Positions 34,215 to 46,205 of a stretch of DNA of 64,000 nucleotides are shown one piece after another. How positions within the stretch are numbered: the first letter of the stretch is position 1; every line of letters begins with the position of its first letter. Source of the stretch: Planctomycetota bacterium (lineage in GTDB: Bacteria > Planctomycetota > GCA-002687715); assembly GCA_009691765.1 (NCBI GenBank), contig SIAO01000002.1:64467-128466 (forward strand), written 5' to 3'. The translations under genes were made by a program, and so were the position numbers. The notes beneath the pieces were generated by a model. It did no database searches. It saw nothing but the letters and a program-made list of their open reading frames with translations, and was not told where the DNA came from.

Positions 34215-35219
34215 TCAGCGCAGGCCAAGAGCGGCAGCTTGTTCGAACTCGCCTGCCTCGCTGTGGATTTGAAACACCAATTCGAGCGCCTTGGCTTGGC
34301 GCGTCAGGATGCGCAGCACGCGTTGGCGCATACGCGGCCAGTGCTCTGGCGCGACGCAGCGGCGCAACGCCTCAAACGCGGCAAGTGTCGGATGAGCGAA
34401 CAGCGCACGCTCGCGTGAGCGACACTGCGCACGTCCCCCCGTTGTAGGCTCAAGCGCCACCAGTTCATCGTGAATAGCCACCACACGCTCGCGCTGCCAA
34501 GTGCGGACGCTGTGGAGTGCCCGCCGCGCCACGGCCAATGCTTCCTCATACATGCCAGCACGCTGCATCGTGCGCAACAGATCCAACACATCCCCGGTGC
34601 GTCTCCAATGCTCTTTGGCCACCAAGACGGCGAGCGCGAAAGATCCATCCACGGCAAGCACTTCGCCCATCAAGCGATTGAGTCTGTGGCGCTCCGCCAG
34701 CAAGAGAGTCCGACGCAGTTCATCAGGTGCGCCAGCGATAGGAGGCAGAACCAACGGCAACTCTGCAAGTCGCTGCCTCAGGAGTTCTGCGATCAGCCTG
34801 CGTTCAACATCTGAATGCGTGACGCGGAGCAGCAACAGATCCCAATCGGCGCAATGGCCAGCAGGATCGTCAACCCACAGCTCAAAGATGGAACGCAACG
34901 CTTTCGGGCGATCAAGGTCGACAGCGCCGCTCAACACAAGCTCGAGAATGCCCGACAACTTCGGGAACAACCCTGCAGCACGCCCAATAGGGTCATGCAA
35001 AGCGTCGAACTGTCTTTGAAGCAAGCGCACACTTTCGATCGCCACATCCATCACAGCCACAGGTTCGCTGCGTGCGAGGCGGCGCAGTTCGTCCACCAAC
35101 AGACACAACTTCGGAAGCGCGGCCACCGCAGTCGGTTCAGACGCAGGTGCTTGAGCAGCACTCAGTGTCGCCGAGAACCGACGCGACCAACGCAAGGCGG
35201 CAACACCTTTGACACCCAT
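34215..35219 (-). CDS. Hypothetical helical repeat protein
   Basis: 334 residues from ATG 35219, which overlaps the stop of the upstream gene by one base (TGATG), so translation is coupled. The sequence is almost entirely helical and Leu/Ala/Arg-rich with no signal peptide. Segments such as DVLDLLRTMQRAGMYEEALA and KALELVFQIHSEAGEFEQAA look like TPR-type helical hairpins. No family is recognised. It could be a scaffold acting with the secreted protein encoded upstream, but nothing in the sequence shows how. Confidence 0.6.
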   Translation of the reverse strand: MGVKGVAALRWSRRFSATLSAAQAPASEPTAVAALPKLCLLVDELRRLARSEPVAVMDVAIESVRLLQRQFDALHDPIGRAAGLFPKLSGILELVLSGAVDLDRPKALRSIFELWVDDPAGHCADWDLLLLRVTHSDVERRLIAELLRQRLAELPLVLPPIAGAPDELRRTLLLAERHRLNRLMGEVLAVDGSFALAVLVAKEHWRRTGDVLDLLRTMQRAGMYEEALAVARRALHSVRTWQRERVVAIHDELVALEPTTGGRAQCRSRERALFAHPTLAAFEALRRCVAPEHWPRMRQRVLRILTRQAKALELVFQIHSEAGEFEQAAALGLR

Positions 35220-36154
35220 CAGCGTGCAAGACCTTCGGCCGTGAAGCGCGCTGCATCCGCCGGCTTATTCACACACCGCGCACTGAATTGCAATACGAGG
35301 AACGCACCGTCGGTGCCCCAAAGCAGTTTGCGCGACGTGCTCAAGCGGAAGCCATCACAGTCGCCGTTGGTGTCTGTGAAACTCACGCGCGCTTTGCTCT
35401 CAGTGTCCACCGCGCCCCGCAGCAGCGCCGCATTGCTGCGATCGAAGACCAAGCGCAGCGGGTCCTTGCGTCCATGACGAGGACGCGCGCGCAACTGCGC
35501 CAACGCTTGTTTGCCCTCAGAGGCTTCACCCGTGTGTTCGAACGCCATGTGCACAGGATCGAGCGGCAGCAAATCGAAGAGCAGCACCGGGCCACGCAAC
35601 ACGATGGCCAGAGGATCTTCGCCAAGCGGCAACGCACCCTTCTCTGCTGTGTGACGCCAAGCACTGCAACGCCCAGCGCTCGTGGTGACGAACAGGATGC
35701 GTTCTTCAGCAGCCTTCACGCCACGCTCCTCCCCAGCAATCTGCAAGCGCTCGCGCAACGTGCCGTCCGTGGAACGCAGCGCCTCATAGCGCCCGCGTGC
35801 TTGCCATAGCAACCCAACAGGACCGTACTCAGCCGCGACGAAGTCCGCCGCCTGCGAACGCACACTCTTCATGCGCTTCTCGAGCGCCGCAAGGAATGAC
35901 AACGCTCGTTCTTCCGGCACAGGCTTGAAACGCACCGCGCTACTTCCGCCGTCTTGCGTTGGCTCTGGTTCGCTCGCGTCGTCGCGCCGCTCCTTCGCAA
36001 TGCGCTCTGCGCCGGCACGCTGCGTTCGCTCTGCTGCTGCGCCAAAGCCGCGCTCGCGCGGCTCATTACGCGGTGCTGGCGGGCGCGCTTGAGCGCCAGC
36101 AACTTGCGTGAATAGAAACAAAACAAACGCCAAAACCAGTGAGCTTCTCCGCAT
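35219..36154 (-). CDS. Secreted protein of unknown function, possibly LolA-like
   Basis: 311 residues. ATG 36154 is preceded by GGAGAAAG at about 7 bases and followed by a signal peptide (MRRSSLVLAFVLFLFTQVAGAQA); an 11-residue longer start exists at 36187. Residues 25-80 are a charged, Arg/Glu/Pro-rich linker. The remainder alternates strands in a way that recalls outer-membrane lipoprotein carrier folds (ADFVAAEYGPVGLLWQARGR, LRLVFDRSN, FRLSTSRKLLWGTDG), but this is a weak impression. A TATGGT hexamer about 19 bases before the ATG is a candidate -10. First gene of a two-gene unit with the helical protein. Confidence 0.6.
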   Translation of the reverse strand: MRRSSLVLAFVLFLFTQVAGAQARPPAPRNEPRERGFGAAAERTQRAGAERIAKERRDDASEPEPTQDGGSSAVRFKPVPEERALSFLAALEKRMKSVRSQAADFVAAEYGPVGLLWQARGRYEALRSTDGTLRERLQIAGEERGVKAAEERILFVTTSAGRCSAWRHTAEKGALPLGEDPLAIVLRGPVLLFDLLPLDPVHMAFEHTGEASEGKQALAQLRARPRHGRKDPLRLVFDRSNAALLRGAVDTESKARVSFTDTNGDCDGFRLSTSRKLLWGTDGAFLVLQFSARCVNKPADAARFTAEGLAR

Positions 36155-36316
36155 CACGCTTTCTCCACAGATCACCATACGGTTCATATACAGAACAGCT
36201 TAGCCACGGTCGATGAGGTACGTGTCCGAAGCGCACGCAATATTCTCAGGGCAACCTGAAGCGACGCCGCGAGTGAGCTTGAAGCTTTGAGAAACACTCC
36301 CTGGAGTCAAGGCACA

Positions 36317-38863
36317 GTGAAGCATCTTCTCAATACACCCTCTTGGTTGGTCCTGCTCTGCGCGCTTGGGCTCAGCCTTCAGGCTCAGGGGTTGCGACTT
36401 GAGGTCACCAACCCAACGACGAGCAGCATACAGAACACGCCTGTCAGTTTTGGCGTGCCAGCTCCTGCGAACTGGAATATCACTTCCATGCAGCAGTACT
36501 CCTTCGGCGTAGTGGATGCTGGAAACACGCCGGTACCAACGCAATTCAAAGTGCTCTCACGGTGGGGTGGCGACCGCAGCGATGTGACCAAACCTATTCG
36601 TTGGGTGCTAGTGACCTTTCCTGCAACGGTTGGAGCAAGCACGACAGCAACTTATTGGCTGCGCACAACGCCCACGCTTGGCGGCCTACTAAGCATCAAC
36701 ACCACGAGCAGTGACATCGTGGTGCAAACGAAGCCGGGCACGCAATTCACCATCGATAAACTTGCCTTCCGCTTGTTCCGTTCCGTGTTGGTGAACGGAT
36801 CCACCATCGTGGCTGCCCCGGGTGGTGGCCTCGAACTCACTGACCCGAACGGCGCCATAGTCCCAGCGACTGTGACGGAAACCGTCGTGGAAAGCTCAGG
36901 TTCGGTGCGTGCGGTGCTGCGCCAGCGCGGCACCATCGGTGCACTGCGCTTCACTTGTCGGTGGACGTTTCATTCTGAACGCGCCGATGTGGGTGTCGAT
37001 TTCACTCTCGAAAACCCAGGTGCTTACGGGCACTTCTTCTCGGTGACGCCTGGCACCAGCTACTTCGATTCTTTCTATCTACGACTCCCGGTGCAATCTG
37101 CGGCGCTGCTCACAACGCCGACGGAGTCCACCGTGTTGGCTGGGCAACAGTGGCGCCTCGACCAATCGTTCAACATGACCAATATGACGGACCAGCTCCA
37201 AAACTTCAGCTGGACGTCGACGCTTGGCAATACCGGAGTCGGCAGCGGGTCGCGCTTCTGTGGCGCGGTGGACTTGAGCGGTGGGTCTGGCGGCGTCACG
37301 GTTGCCATGGATCGCTTCTGGCAGAACTACCCCAAGGCCTACAAGGCTGCGAACTCTGAGCTGAAGATTGGCTTGTGGCCAGAATGGGGCAATGGTCCTG
37401 AATACCGCGGCATCTACGCCACGCCGACCTCACTCGATCCCATCGATCCGATGGCGGTGTCCAACTACCGCTTCGAAGGCGGACGCTGGAAAGCCCACCG
37501 CATGAACTTCGACTTTCATAACGGTGATCGTTCTGGAGCCGCCGTGGGCTTGAGTGCAGAGCGCACCAACCGCCCGCTGATGGGCCGCGCCGATCCGCTG
37601 TGGACCAAGCGCAGTTTCGCGACTGGAATGATTTTCACCGAACGCCGCGACTGGACAGGTGCACCCACACTACAACGCGCGGACCGCCTTGCAGAAATCG
37701 CGGTGATGGACTCCGCCGCGGATCCGATCCCCACCTACGGCCAAATGGGACTGCCCGGTTTCCGCAACAACGGTGGTCCATGGGGCGGACGCAATTTCTA
37801 TGGCTGGGACAACTTTGGTGACATCCCTTGGGCCGATGGTTACTCCAGCCTGCACTACGACTGGCCCATGTCCATGATGTTGAATTGGGTGCGCGGCGGG
37901 GACTACGACTTCTTCGATACCGGCCGCGACATGGCCTGGATTCGCCGCGACTACAAACAAAATCACAGCACGAACACGAGTGAGTTCTGGCGTGGGGCAG
38001 CCTCCTACGAAAAGGGCTGGTGGGGCGGCAACTACCGTTGGGGTGAGCAGAGCCACACTTGGATTCACGGAGTGCTCCTGCACTACGTGCTCACTGGTGA
38101 AGAGGCCAGCCGCGAAGCCGCCATCGAATGCGCCGAGTACCAAGTGCGCAACACGCCACGCAACTGGAACGGACAATGGGGCGCTCGCATCCCAGGCTGG
38201 GCCATCGAGTGCTTGCTCGACGCGTGGAACTACCTCGGCAACCCTGTGTACCTCGCAGAGGCGCGCGCCGGTGTGGCACGCTTCGAGCAGATCGAATTGC
38301 AACAAGGCGGCAATGGCTACACCATTGATCAAGCCACGGCATACTCCGGCGGCGGCCTCACCATCCCCGCCAACTGCGCTCCGTGGATGCACAACATCTT
38401 CTACAACGCGGCCGCACGCTACAGCGTCTGCACCAACGACATACAGTTTGTGCCGTTCTTGAACCGCATGTCCAACTGGTTCACGACGCAAGTCATCATT
38501 CCCGCGACCGGGACAAACTCAGCATTGCGTTTGCCCGGCGTGCACTCGCAATGGGCACCGGGCTGGAGTGGCGGTGAATCGCTGCACTTGCTGTGGCCCA
38601 TGCTGGAGAGCATGACCTGGAACTTCGTGCTCACCGGCAACAGCAACTCTTACACCATGGCCGCTTCGATCTTCGATGTGCTCACGCGCTTCTATCAAGC
38701 GCCTGTGGCTTCGACGGTGAATCTGAACGCGTCCAACACTTGGTCGCCGATCACCTTCCACATGAACCAATACCCGGGGACTGAAAGCAAGATCCTCGGT
38801 AATGCATTGCGCTGGAGCTTGTCACTGCCGGGGGCCTACACATGGGTCAACGGGACGTGGTGA
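36317..38863 (+). CDS. Secreted PcRGLX/YetA-like polysaccharide-active enzyme
   Basis: 848 residues from GTG 36317, preceded by GGAG and followed by a signal peptide (MKHLLNTPSWLVLLCALGLSLQAQG). Three-part layout as in the PcRGLX/YetA (exo-rhamnogalacturonan lyase-like) family: an N-terminal RIFT-type barrel (PVSFGVPAPANWNI, KPIRWVLVTFPATV), a central beta-sandwich (~200-450), and an alpha/alpha-toroid C-terminal half rich in aromatic residues (WADGYSSLHYDWPMSMMLNW, YRWGEQSHTWIHGVLLHYVL, GWAIECLLDAWNYLGNPVYL). Members cleave rhamnose-containing acidic polysaccharides, but substrate here is unproved. It stands alone and is followed by a strong terminator. Confidence 0.72.
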   Translation: MKHLLNTPSWLVLLCALGLSLQAQGLRLEVTNPTTSSIQNTPVSFGVPAPANWNITSMQQYSFGVVDAGNTPVPTQFKVLSRWGGDRSDVTKPIRWVLVTFPATVGASTTATYWLRTTPTLGGLLSINTTSSDIVVQTKPGTQFTIDKLAFRLFRSVLVNGSTIVAAPGGGLELTDPNGAIVPATVTETVVESSGSVRAVLRQRGTIGALRFTCRWTFHSERADVGVDFTLENPGAYGHFFSVTPGTSYFDSFYLRLPVQSAALLTTPTESTVLAGQQWRLDQSFNMTNMTDQLQNFSWTSTLGNTGVGSGSRFCGAVDLSGGSGGVTVAMDRFWQNYPKAYKAANSELKIGLWPEWGNGPEYRGIYATPTSLDPIDPMAVSNYRFEGGRWKAHRMNFDFHNGDRSGAAVGLSAERTNRPLMGRADPLWTKRSFATGMIFTERRDWTGAPTLQRADRLAEIAVMDSAADPIPTYGQMGLPGFRNNGGPWGGRNFYGWDNFGDIPWADGYSSLHYDWPMSMMLNWVRGGDYDFFDTGRDMAWIRRDYKQNHSTNTSEFWRGAASYEKGWWGGNYRWGEQSHTWIHGVLLHYVLTGEEASREAAIECAEYQVRNTPRNWNGQWGARIPGWAIECLLDAWNYLGNPVYLAEARAGVARFEQIELQQGGNGYTIDQATAYSGGGLTIPANCAPWMHNIFYNAAARYSVCTNDIQFVPFLNRMSNWFTTQVIIPATGTNSALRLPGVHSQWAPGWSGGESLHLLWPMLESMTWNFVLTGNSNSYTMAASIFDVLTRFYQAPVASTVNLNASNTWSPITFHMNQYPGTESKILGNALRWSLSLPGAYTWVNGTW

Positions 38864-38900
38864 ACTTCGGCTAGCGTTTCCTGACACCTTCCATCGCCCT

Positions 38901-38938
38901 GGACCGCTCGGTCCGTCCTTCCCGAGCGGTCCCCTTTT

Positions 38939-38940
<2 letters not shown>
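38901..38940 (+). terminator. Rho-independent terminator
   Basis: A perfect 11-bp stem (GGACCGCTCGG at 38901-38911, CCGAGCGGTCC at 38922-38932) with a 10-base loop, followed by CC and six T. It ends transcription of the polysaccharide enzyme gene just before the convergent DUF255 gene. Confidence 0.92.
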
Positions 38941-40966
<2,026 letters not shown>

Positions 40967-41036
40967 TGCTGCGCTCCAGCGCACACTATCACTCAGAATG
41001 GTCGCTGCGCCCTGCGTGCGGTAATCTTCGCGCGCC

Positions 41037-43805
41037 ATGCAGAGGGACAACAGACCAAGCGCCGCCACCTTTGCCGGAGTCTTCCTCATCGCTTTTAGCG
41101 TGCTCTTGCTGGAAGTGGCCATCACGCGCGTGTTCGCCATCGTGATGTGGCACCACTTCGCCTACATGGTGATCTCGTTGGCGCTCTTGGGTTTCGGCGC
41201 CAGTGGCAGCTTGCTCACCGCGCGCGGCGCTTCAAAACCCGCAGGGCTCAGCCCACGCGCCGTGACCTTCGCGGCCAGTGCCTACGGTGCTGCGGTTGTA
41301 GCCGCCTTCATGCTCGTCACGCGCATTGAAGTGGACAGTTTAGAAATCTGGAACGACGCTTCTGGGGTTGTCGGTTTGCTCGGGTGCTTTCTCGCGCTCT
41401 CGCTGCCCTTCTTGATGGCTGGCCTCGCTCTCGGCGGCACTTTCACGCGGCATCCCAAACACATCTCCACACTCTATGGCGTAGATCTCATTGGCAGCGC
41501 GTGCGGCGGAGCTTTCGCGCCATTGTTGCTCGAATCCTATGGCTCTACCGCGACAGTGATGCTGGCCGCCGGCATCGGCGCGCTCGCGGCGCTGGCATTC
41601 TCACGCGGCTTGCCTCCGCGTGTCGCCGCCATTCCATGTGCGCTCACTATCGCGCTCACTTTCGCCTGCGTCGGTTTCTGCGGTGGCTTCGGTGTGGTGC
41701 CCGCTTTGAACTGGCATGTGCCCTTCGCGCCGCACAAAGAAGTGCCGCGCCTATTTCCCGACGGGAAGAGCGAAACCACGCTGCACTCTGCAACGGCCCA
41801 AGTGGATATTTCCAATCCCACCGAAGCCTACATGTCCATCGGCGGACACTTCGGCGATGTGGATTGGATGCGCGCCGAACAACGCGCCGTGACGCAAGAC
41901 GGCACAGCGCCGACGGTGCTCTACAAAGATGCCAGCAGCATCGAGCGTTTTCCGGCACTCGATGATTCGCAAGCAGCCTCTGGCTACATCGCACACCGCG
42001 CGGCGGGGCGCAAAAAACTGGATGTCTTAGTGATTGGCTGCGGCGGTGGCGTCGATGTCATGACGGCGCTCTACTGCGGCGCCGCCTCTGTCGTCGCTGT
42101 GGACGTGAACACAGCCATGATCCACATGGTGAAGTCTCTGTATGCGAACTACATCGGGCACTTGTTTGATGACCCGCGCGTGACGCTGGTGAATGCTGAA
42201 GGCCGTGCCTATGCGCGCTCCAGCGACAAGTTGTATGACCAAATCCAACTGAGCGGCGTCGACACCTACACCGCTCTCGCAAGTGGCGCGTACACACTTT
42301 CGGAGAGCTACCTCTACACAGTTGAAGCCGTGCGCGATTTCGTGGAGCACTTGAAGCCCGACGGCATCGTCACTTGGTCGCGCTTCATGATGACCTACCC
42401 GAAGCAGGCGCGCGAAACGATTCGCCTCGCCAACATCGCACGCACCGCGCTGGAAGACATGGGCACGCCTGAACCGTGGCGCCACATCGTGGTGCTGCAA
42501 GCCCACGGTTGGGCTTCCACCATGGTGAAGCGCAGCCCATGGACGGAACAAGAACTCGTCGCGTTACGCGAGTTCAGCGCGAAGCAGAATTTCCTTGGCA
42601 TGGTGTTTGACCCAGGCCGAGGGCCAGACGGCCCCTTCGAAGGCTCGCGCATGGCCACTATCACCTGCAAAATCCGCGCCGACGCGGCCTTGCGTGACGC
42701 GGCGCAGAGCATTTCCGGCGTCAGTCATGACGGGCCTGTGCCCGCTGAGTGGTCAAAGGCTGCCACCGCGAGTTTTCGCGCCGCTGCCGATGGTGACAAC
42801 GCACTGTCAGAGCGTCTGCTCGATGAGTTCCTCACGACGCTGCCTGTCGACGTGCGTGCGCCCAGCCGCAGCGTGCTGCTGCAAGCCACAGAAAACTTGC
42901 TGGGTTTCATGAAGGCAGAAGCCACTTACTTCAAAGCGCAGCAACTGGATTTCGCAACGCTGATTCGCGGCGAGCGCGCCGAGCATGACGCTTTCGTAGC
43001 CAACTACTTTTACGACCTCTCTCCGTCTCGCGACGACCGCCCCTTCTTCTTCGATTACTTCCGCCTCTCGCGCTTCCGCGAAGCTGCTGCACGCAAGGGC
43101 GATTGGAAGGATGAGTACCACCCAGATTTTCCAGTAGGCCACATGGTGTTGCTCACTTCGGTGCTGCAAATCATGGTGCTCGCTGCCGTGTTCATTCTGC
43201 TGCCGTTGCGCCGCCTGCGTCACAAGGGCGTCGTAATCCATAGTCGCTGGCGCTGGTTCGCGTGGTTCGGCGCCCTGGGTGTCGGTTTCATGTTTCTCGA
43301 AATCGCGTTGATGCAGAAGCTGACGCTGTTCCTCGGACATCCGGCCTACGCATTGTCCGTGGTGCTCACCGGCATGCTCGCATTCAGTGGGCTTGGTTCG
43401 TTACTCAGCGCGCGCGTGAAATCCAGCGGAGCACGCTCGCTCACTCTCGTGGTGTTGGGCATCGCTGTGCTCGGGGTCGCGAACGCGCTGTGGCTCGGCG
43501 ACATCTTGGACGCATTGCTCGGGCTTTCCTTCACTTTGCGCGTGGGCGTAGCCATGCTGATCTTGGCGCCAATCTCGCTCCTGCTTGGAATGCCCTTCCC
43601 TCTCGGCATCCGTGCGCTTGAAGGTTGCGCCCCCACACTCGTGCCTTGGGGCTGGGCTGTGAACGGATTCTTGAGCGTGCTCAGTTCCATGCTGGCCACT
43701 TTGATGGCCATGCAGACCGGCTTCGCCATGCTGCTCTTCACCGCTTCGATCTTGTATGTGCTGGGGTTGCTCGCCGTGCGACGCTTGCTGCCCGTGACGG
43801 CTTAG
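41037..43805 (+). CDS. Large membrane protein with spermidine-synthase-like SAM domain
   Basis: 922 residues. Residues 1-~215 hold six or seven helices ([56 protein letters not shown]). A soluble part follows with a spermidine-synthase-like Rossmann site: [20 protein letters not shown] near 328 and [14 protein letters not shown] near 355. The last ~230 residues return to six helices ([57 protein letters not shown]). Many bacteria have such fused membrane proteins, and polyamine synthesis is not established for them. TAATCT ends 9 bases before the ATG. Divergent from the DUF255 gene. Confidence 0.82.
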   Translation: MQRDNRPSAATFAGVFLIAFSVLLLEVAITRVFAIVMWHHFAYMVISLALLGFGASGSLLTARGASKPAGLSPRAVTFAASAYGAAVVAAFMLVTRIEVDSLEIWNDASGVVGLLGCFLALSLPFLMAGLALGGTFTRHPKHISTLYGVDLIGSACGGAFAPLLLESYGSTATVMLAAGIGALAALAFSRGLPPRVAAIPCALTIALTFACVGFCGGFGVVPALNWHVPFAPHKEVPRLFPDGKSETTLHSATAQVDISNPTEAYMSIGGHFGDVDWMRAEQRAVTQDGTAPTVLYKDASSIERFPALDDSQAASGYIAHRAAGRKKLDVLVIGCGGGVDVMTALYCGAASVVAVDVNTAMIHMVKSLYANYIGHLFDDPRVTLVNAEGRAYARSSDKLYDQIQLSGVDTYTALASGAYTLSESYLYTVEAVRDFVEHLKPDGIVTWSRFMMTYPKQARETIRLANIARTALEDMGTPEPWRHIVVLQAHGWASTMVKRSPWTEQELVALREFSAKQNFLGMVFDPGRGPDGPFEGSRMATITCKIRADAALRDAAQSISGVSHDGPVPAEWSKAATASFRAAADGDNALSERLLDEFLTTLPVDVRAPSRSVLLQATENLLGFMKAEATYFKAQQLDFATLIRGERAEHDAFVANYFYDLSPSRDDRPFFFDYFRLSRFREAAARKGDWKDEYHPDFPVGHMVLLTSVLQIMVLAAVFILLPLRRLRHKGVVIHSRWRWFAWFGALGVGFMFLEIALMQKLTLFLGHPAYALSVVLTGMLAFSGLGSLLSARVKSSGARSLTLVVLGIAVLGVANALWLGDILDALLGLSFTLRVGVAMLILAPISLLLGMPFPLGIRALEGCAPTLVPWGWAVNGFLSVLSSMLATLMAMQTGFAMLLFTASILYVLGLLAVRRLLPVTA

Positions 43806-43831
43806 GCGTCCGCCGCCGCGCGCCGCGGCTA

Positions 43832-44551
43832 TCAACAACGGAACGACGGAATAGCAATGAGCTGCGCGTCTGGCGCTTCAGCATCCGGCGAATGCACCGT
43901 GAGCAACAAGAAGTGCTGCGCCCCGGGGAAACTGCGCAAGAACAGATTCGCGTTGCCAGGCTCGTTTTCAAAAGTCGCGACGACGGTTCCGCCGAGCGCT
44001 GCAATCGCCGTTAGCGCTTGTTGCTTGAACGCACGATCTGCGGTTTCGAAGTTGGGTTTCAAGTGCAAGATTGCGTGCCCGCCGTACAGCGGAAACCCAT
44101 GCTGCACGAGCGACGCTGCGGTGCCTTGTTCCATGCCGCCGACATGCCGCCCTGTCAGGTAATAGAGCAGCGCACCCTCGGCACGACATTTCGCAGCAAA
44201 CGCCACCGCACCTTCGAGCGGTTCATCGTGCAGCACATACTCGTTGGTGAAGAAGCGCTCCGCCCAGAACTTTTTCAAACGCGCATGCAGCGTTGCATCG
44301 TGCAGTCCGCGGGCTTTCAAAGCCTCATTCACATTCCAACCCATGTCGGCTGGAACGAGATGCTCCACCACCGCCGCCACACCGGGATGGTCCGCGCTGT
44401 GCGCGACGCAGAAGTCGCGCAAGATTTTCAGATTCCGCGGGCCCGTGCAAAACAACGTGGAATCGAGATCGAACACCACCACAGGCACAGCGCCACTTAT
44501 CGCCGTAGCGCGTACCGCATCGAGCACTTTGTTCAAACTGGCCGCTGGCAT
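43832..44551 (-). CDS. HAD superfamily hydrolase/phosphatase
   Basis: 239 residues from ATG 44551. HAD motif I is VVVFDLDSTLF near residue 22 (nucleophile and acid Asp), motif II is in LLYYLTGRH near 128 (Thr), a Lys is available in NFETADRAFKQQAL, and motif IV-type acids lie in VVATFENEPGNANLF near 195. The cap between motif I and II is helical. Such enzymes hydrolyse small phosphate esters. The gene is divergent from an organophosphate/phosphate antiporter and shares an operator-like inverted repeat with it, which suggests a joint role in using phosphorylated substrates. A longer start at 44590 is possible but lies beyond the leaderless-type hexamer. Confidence 0.85.
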   Translation of the reverse strand: MPAASLNKVLDAVRATAISGAVPVVVFDLDSTLFCTGPRNLKILRDFCVAHSADHPGVAAVVEHLVPADMGWNVNEALKARGLHDATLHARLKKFWAERFFTNEYVLHDEPLEGAVAFAAKCRAEGALLYYLTGRHVGGMEQGTAASLVQHGFPLYGGHAILHLKPNFETADRAFKQQALTAIAALGGTVVATFENEPGNANLFLRSFPGAQHFLLLTVHSPDAEAPDAQLIAIPSFRC

Positions 44552-44557
44552 GGGTGC

Positions 44558-44563
44558 ACCATA
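44558..44563 (-). promoter_or_regulatory. Leaderless-type -10 element TATGGT
   Basis: On the minus strand TATGGT ends 6 bases before ATG 44551 of the HAD phosphatase gene; no Shine-Dalgarno sequence lies between. Confidence 0.5.
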
Positions 44564-44575
44564 GCGCACGCACCG

Positions 44576-44604
44576 CACGAGAGCATGCACAGCGTGCTCT
44601 CGTG
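44576..44604. promoter_or_regulatory. Operator-like inverted repeat between divergent promoters
   Basis: CACGAGAGCA (44576-44585) and TGCTCTCGTG (44595-44604) form a perfect 10-bp inverted repeat around a 9-base centre. It covers the expected -35 region of both divergent promoters: the minus-strand -10 TATGGT at 44558-44563 and the plus-strand -10 TAGAGT at 44605-44610. A bound dimeric regulator here could control both genes. Confidence 0.55.
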
Positions 44605-44610
44605 TAGAGT
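44605..44610 (+). promoter_or_regulatory. Candidate -10 element TAGAGT of the antiporter gene
   Basis: TAGAGT ends 9 bases before ATG 44620, giving an expected leader of only about 3 bases. It abuts the inverted repeat at 44576-44604. Confidence 0.4.
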
Positions 44611-44619
44611 CCGCGCACC

Positions 44620-46023
44620 ATGATCAGCAGCTGGCCAGCGTGGCTCAACAATCTGTTGCCAATCGTGCTGCTACTCGCCGCTGTAGCCGCCGTCATCTCG
44701 CGCTTGCCGAAAGTCGCGCTTGGGCATTCTCCGGCGTTTCTTAGCCGCCGCTTGCGCAACTGGCTCCCGCTCGGCCTCGCTTACGCCTTCCTGTACATGG
44801 GCCGCTACAACCTCACGGTGGCCAAAGTCGCATTCGGCGACCGCATGACCAAAGGAGATTTCGGCACCATCTTCTTTTGGGGAACGCTCATCTACGGCCT
44901 CTCCTTCGTGGTGAACGGCCCACTCACCGACCGCTACGGCGGACGCCGCACCATGCTGTGGGCGACAGGCGGCGCTGCTGTGTGCAATTTGCTGATGGGC
45001 CTTGCTGCCACACCAGGCGGGCCCTTTGCCGAGTTCGCGATGGTGCCCGTGTTCTCGACGCTCTACGCCGCGAACATGTATTTCCAGAGTTTCGGCGCCG
45101 TGAGCATCGTGAAGGTGAACGCGCATTGGTTCCACGTGCGCGAGCGCGGCACTTTCGGCGGCATCTTCGGCATTCTGATTTCGCTTGGCATTTACTTTGC
45201 CTACGACTGGGGCCAGATCATCGTCGACAACTTGCCGCTGGCCTACGTGTTCCATGTGCCGGCGATGATTCTTCTCGCATTCCTCGGAATCACCGCGCTG
45301 TGTGTGCGCGACACCCCAGGAGACGCTGGTTTCAAAAATTTCGATTGTGGCGACGGAAGCTCGGATGATGGCGGTCCTGCGTTACCTGTGTTCGCTGTCG
45401 CGAAACGCTTGATCTGCAATCCTGTCGTGCTGACCATCGCGTGCATCGAGTTTTGCAGTGGCTGGCTGCGCCAAGCGATCATGCAGTGGGGCAAGATCCA
45501 CGCTTCTGAAACCGGCTCCAAAGACGATTTCGTTCCCGCGCACTGGGGATTGCTGCTCTGCATCGCTGGCATCCTTGGTGGCGTCTTCGCCGGCATCGTG
45601 TCCGATCACGTGTTTCATTCGCGACGCGGTCCGTCGGCGGGGATTCTGTACGCGGCCATGGTGCTGGGTTCGCTCGTGATGGTTTGGTGCCTCGGCACGC
45701 CGATGCTCGGTTGGCTTCTCGTAGCTATGTCGCTGTGCATCATTGGAGTGCATGGCATGCTCTCGGGAACTGCGAGCGCTGACTTCGGTGGCAAGCGCAA
45801 TGTCGGAGTCGCCGTGGGGCTGATCGACGGCATGGTTTATCTCGGCACGGCAGCTCAAGCTCTCGTGCTCGGCGCACTCCTGCCTAACGACAAAGTGGCG
45901 CAGCGCGACCCCGCCAATTGGGGCGCTTGGCCGTTGGCGATGCTGCCTTTGGCCGTGATCGGCTTCGCCCTCACGCTGCGCATTTGGAACGCCAAGCCGC
46001 GCGGCGCCGGCGCCACCCACTGA
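44620..46023 (+). CDS. MFS transporter of the organophosphate:phosphate antiporter type (GlpT/UhpT-like)
   Basis: 467 residues with about twelve helices. The OPA-family helix-one pattern is LPLGLAYAFLYMGRYNLTVA near residue 48; the MFS loop signature is NGPLTDRYGGRRTML near 95; SFGAVSIVKVNAHWFHVRERG near 160 and a long middle loop (residues ~235-255) follow. Known relatives exchange glycerol-3-phosphate or hexose phosphates for phosphate. The N-terminal 35 residues include one extra helix (NLLPIVLLLAAVAAVISR) upstream of the conserved core. Divergent from the HAD phosphatase. Confidence 0.88.
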   Translation: MISSWPAWLNNLLPIVLLLAAVAAVISRLPKVALGHSPAFLSRRLRNWLPLGLAYAFLYMGRYNLTVAKVAFGDRMTKGDFGTIFFWGTLIYGLSFVVNGPLTDRYGGRRTMLWATGGAAVCNLLMGLAATPGGPFAEFAMVPVFSTLYAANMYFQSFGAVSIVKVNAHWFHVRERGTFGGIFGILISLGIYFAYDWGQIIVDNLPLAYVFHVPAMILLAFLGITALCVRDTPGDAGFKNFDCGDGSSDDGGPALPVFAVAKRLICNPVVLTIACIEFCSGWLRQAIMQWGKIHASETGSKDDFVPAHWGLLLCIAGILGGVFAGIVSDHVFHSRRGPSAGILYAAMVLGSLVMVWCLGTPMLGWLLVAMSLCIIGVHGMLSGTASADFGGKRNVGVAVGLIDGMVYLGTAAQALVLGALLPNDKVAQRDPANWGAWPLAMLPLAVIGFALTLRIWNAKPRGAGATH

Positions 46024-46205
46024 GCGCAGCGCCCTCACCGGTGCGTCGAAGAACCGACACCCCGTTACGAATTGGAAACAACCTACGGTGAATGACCCAA
46101 CGTACCGCCGGTGGGAGCATTGATCCAAACCACGGATTCCCAATGACTTGCGTTCCTTCGGCCATTTCAGCTGCGCACGGCACGCTGTGTGCTTATGTGT
46201 TTGGC

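Noticed and set aside
46024-46205. Non-coding region checked for tRNA or small RNA
   Set aside because: No cloverleaf, TTCGAATC-type T-arm or terminator was found; only an extension of the following frame without coding character.
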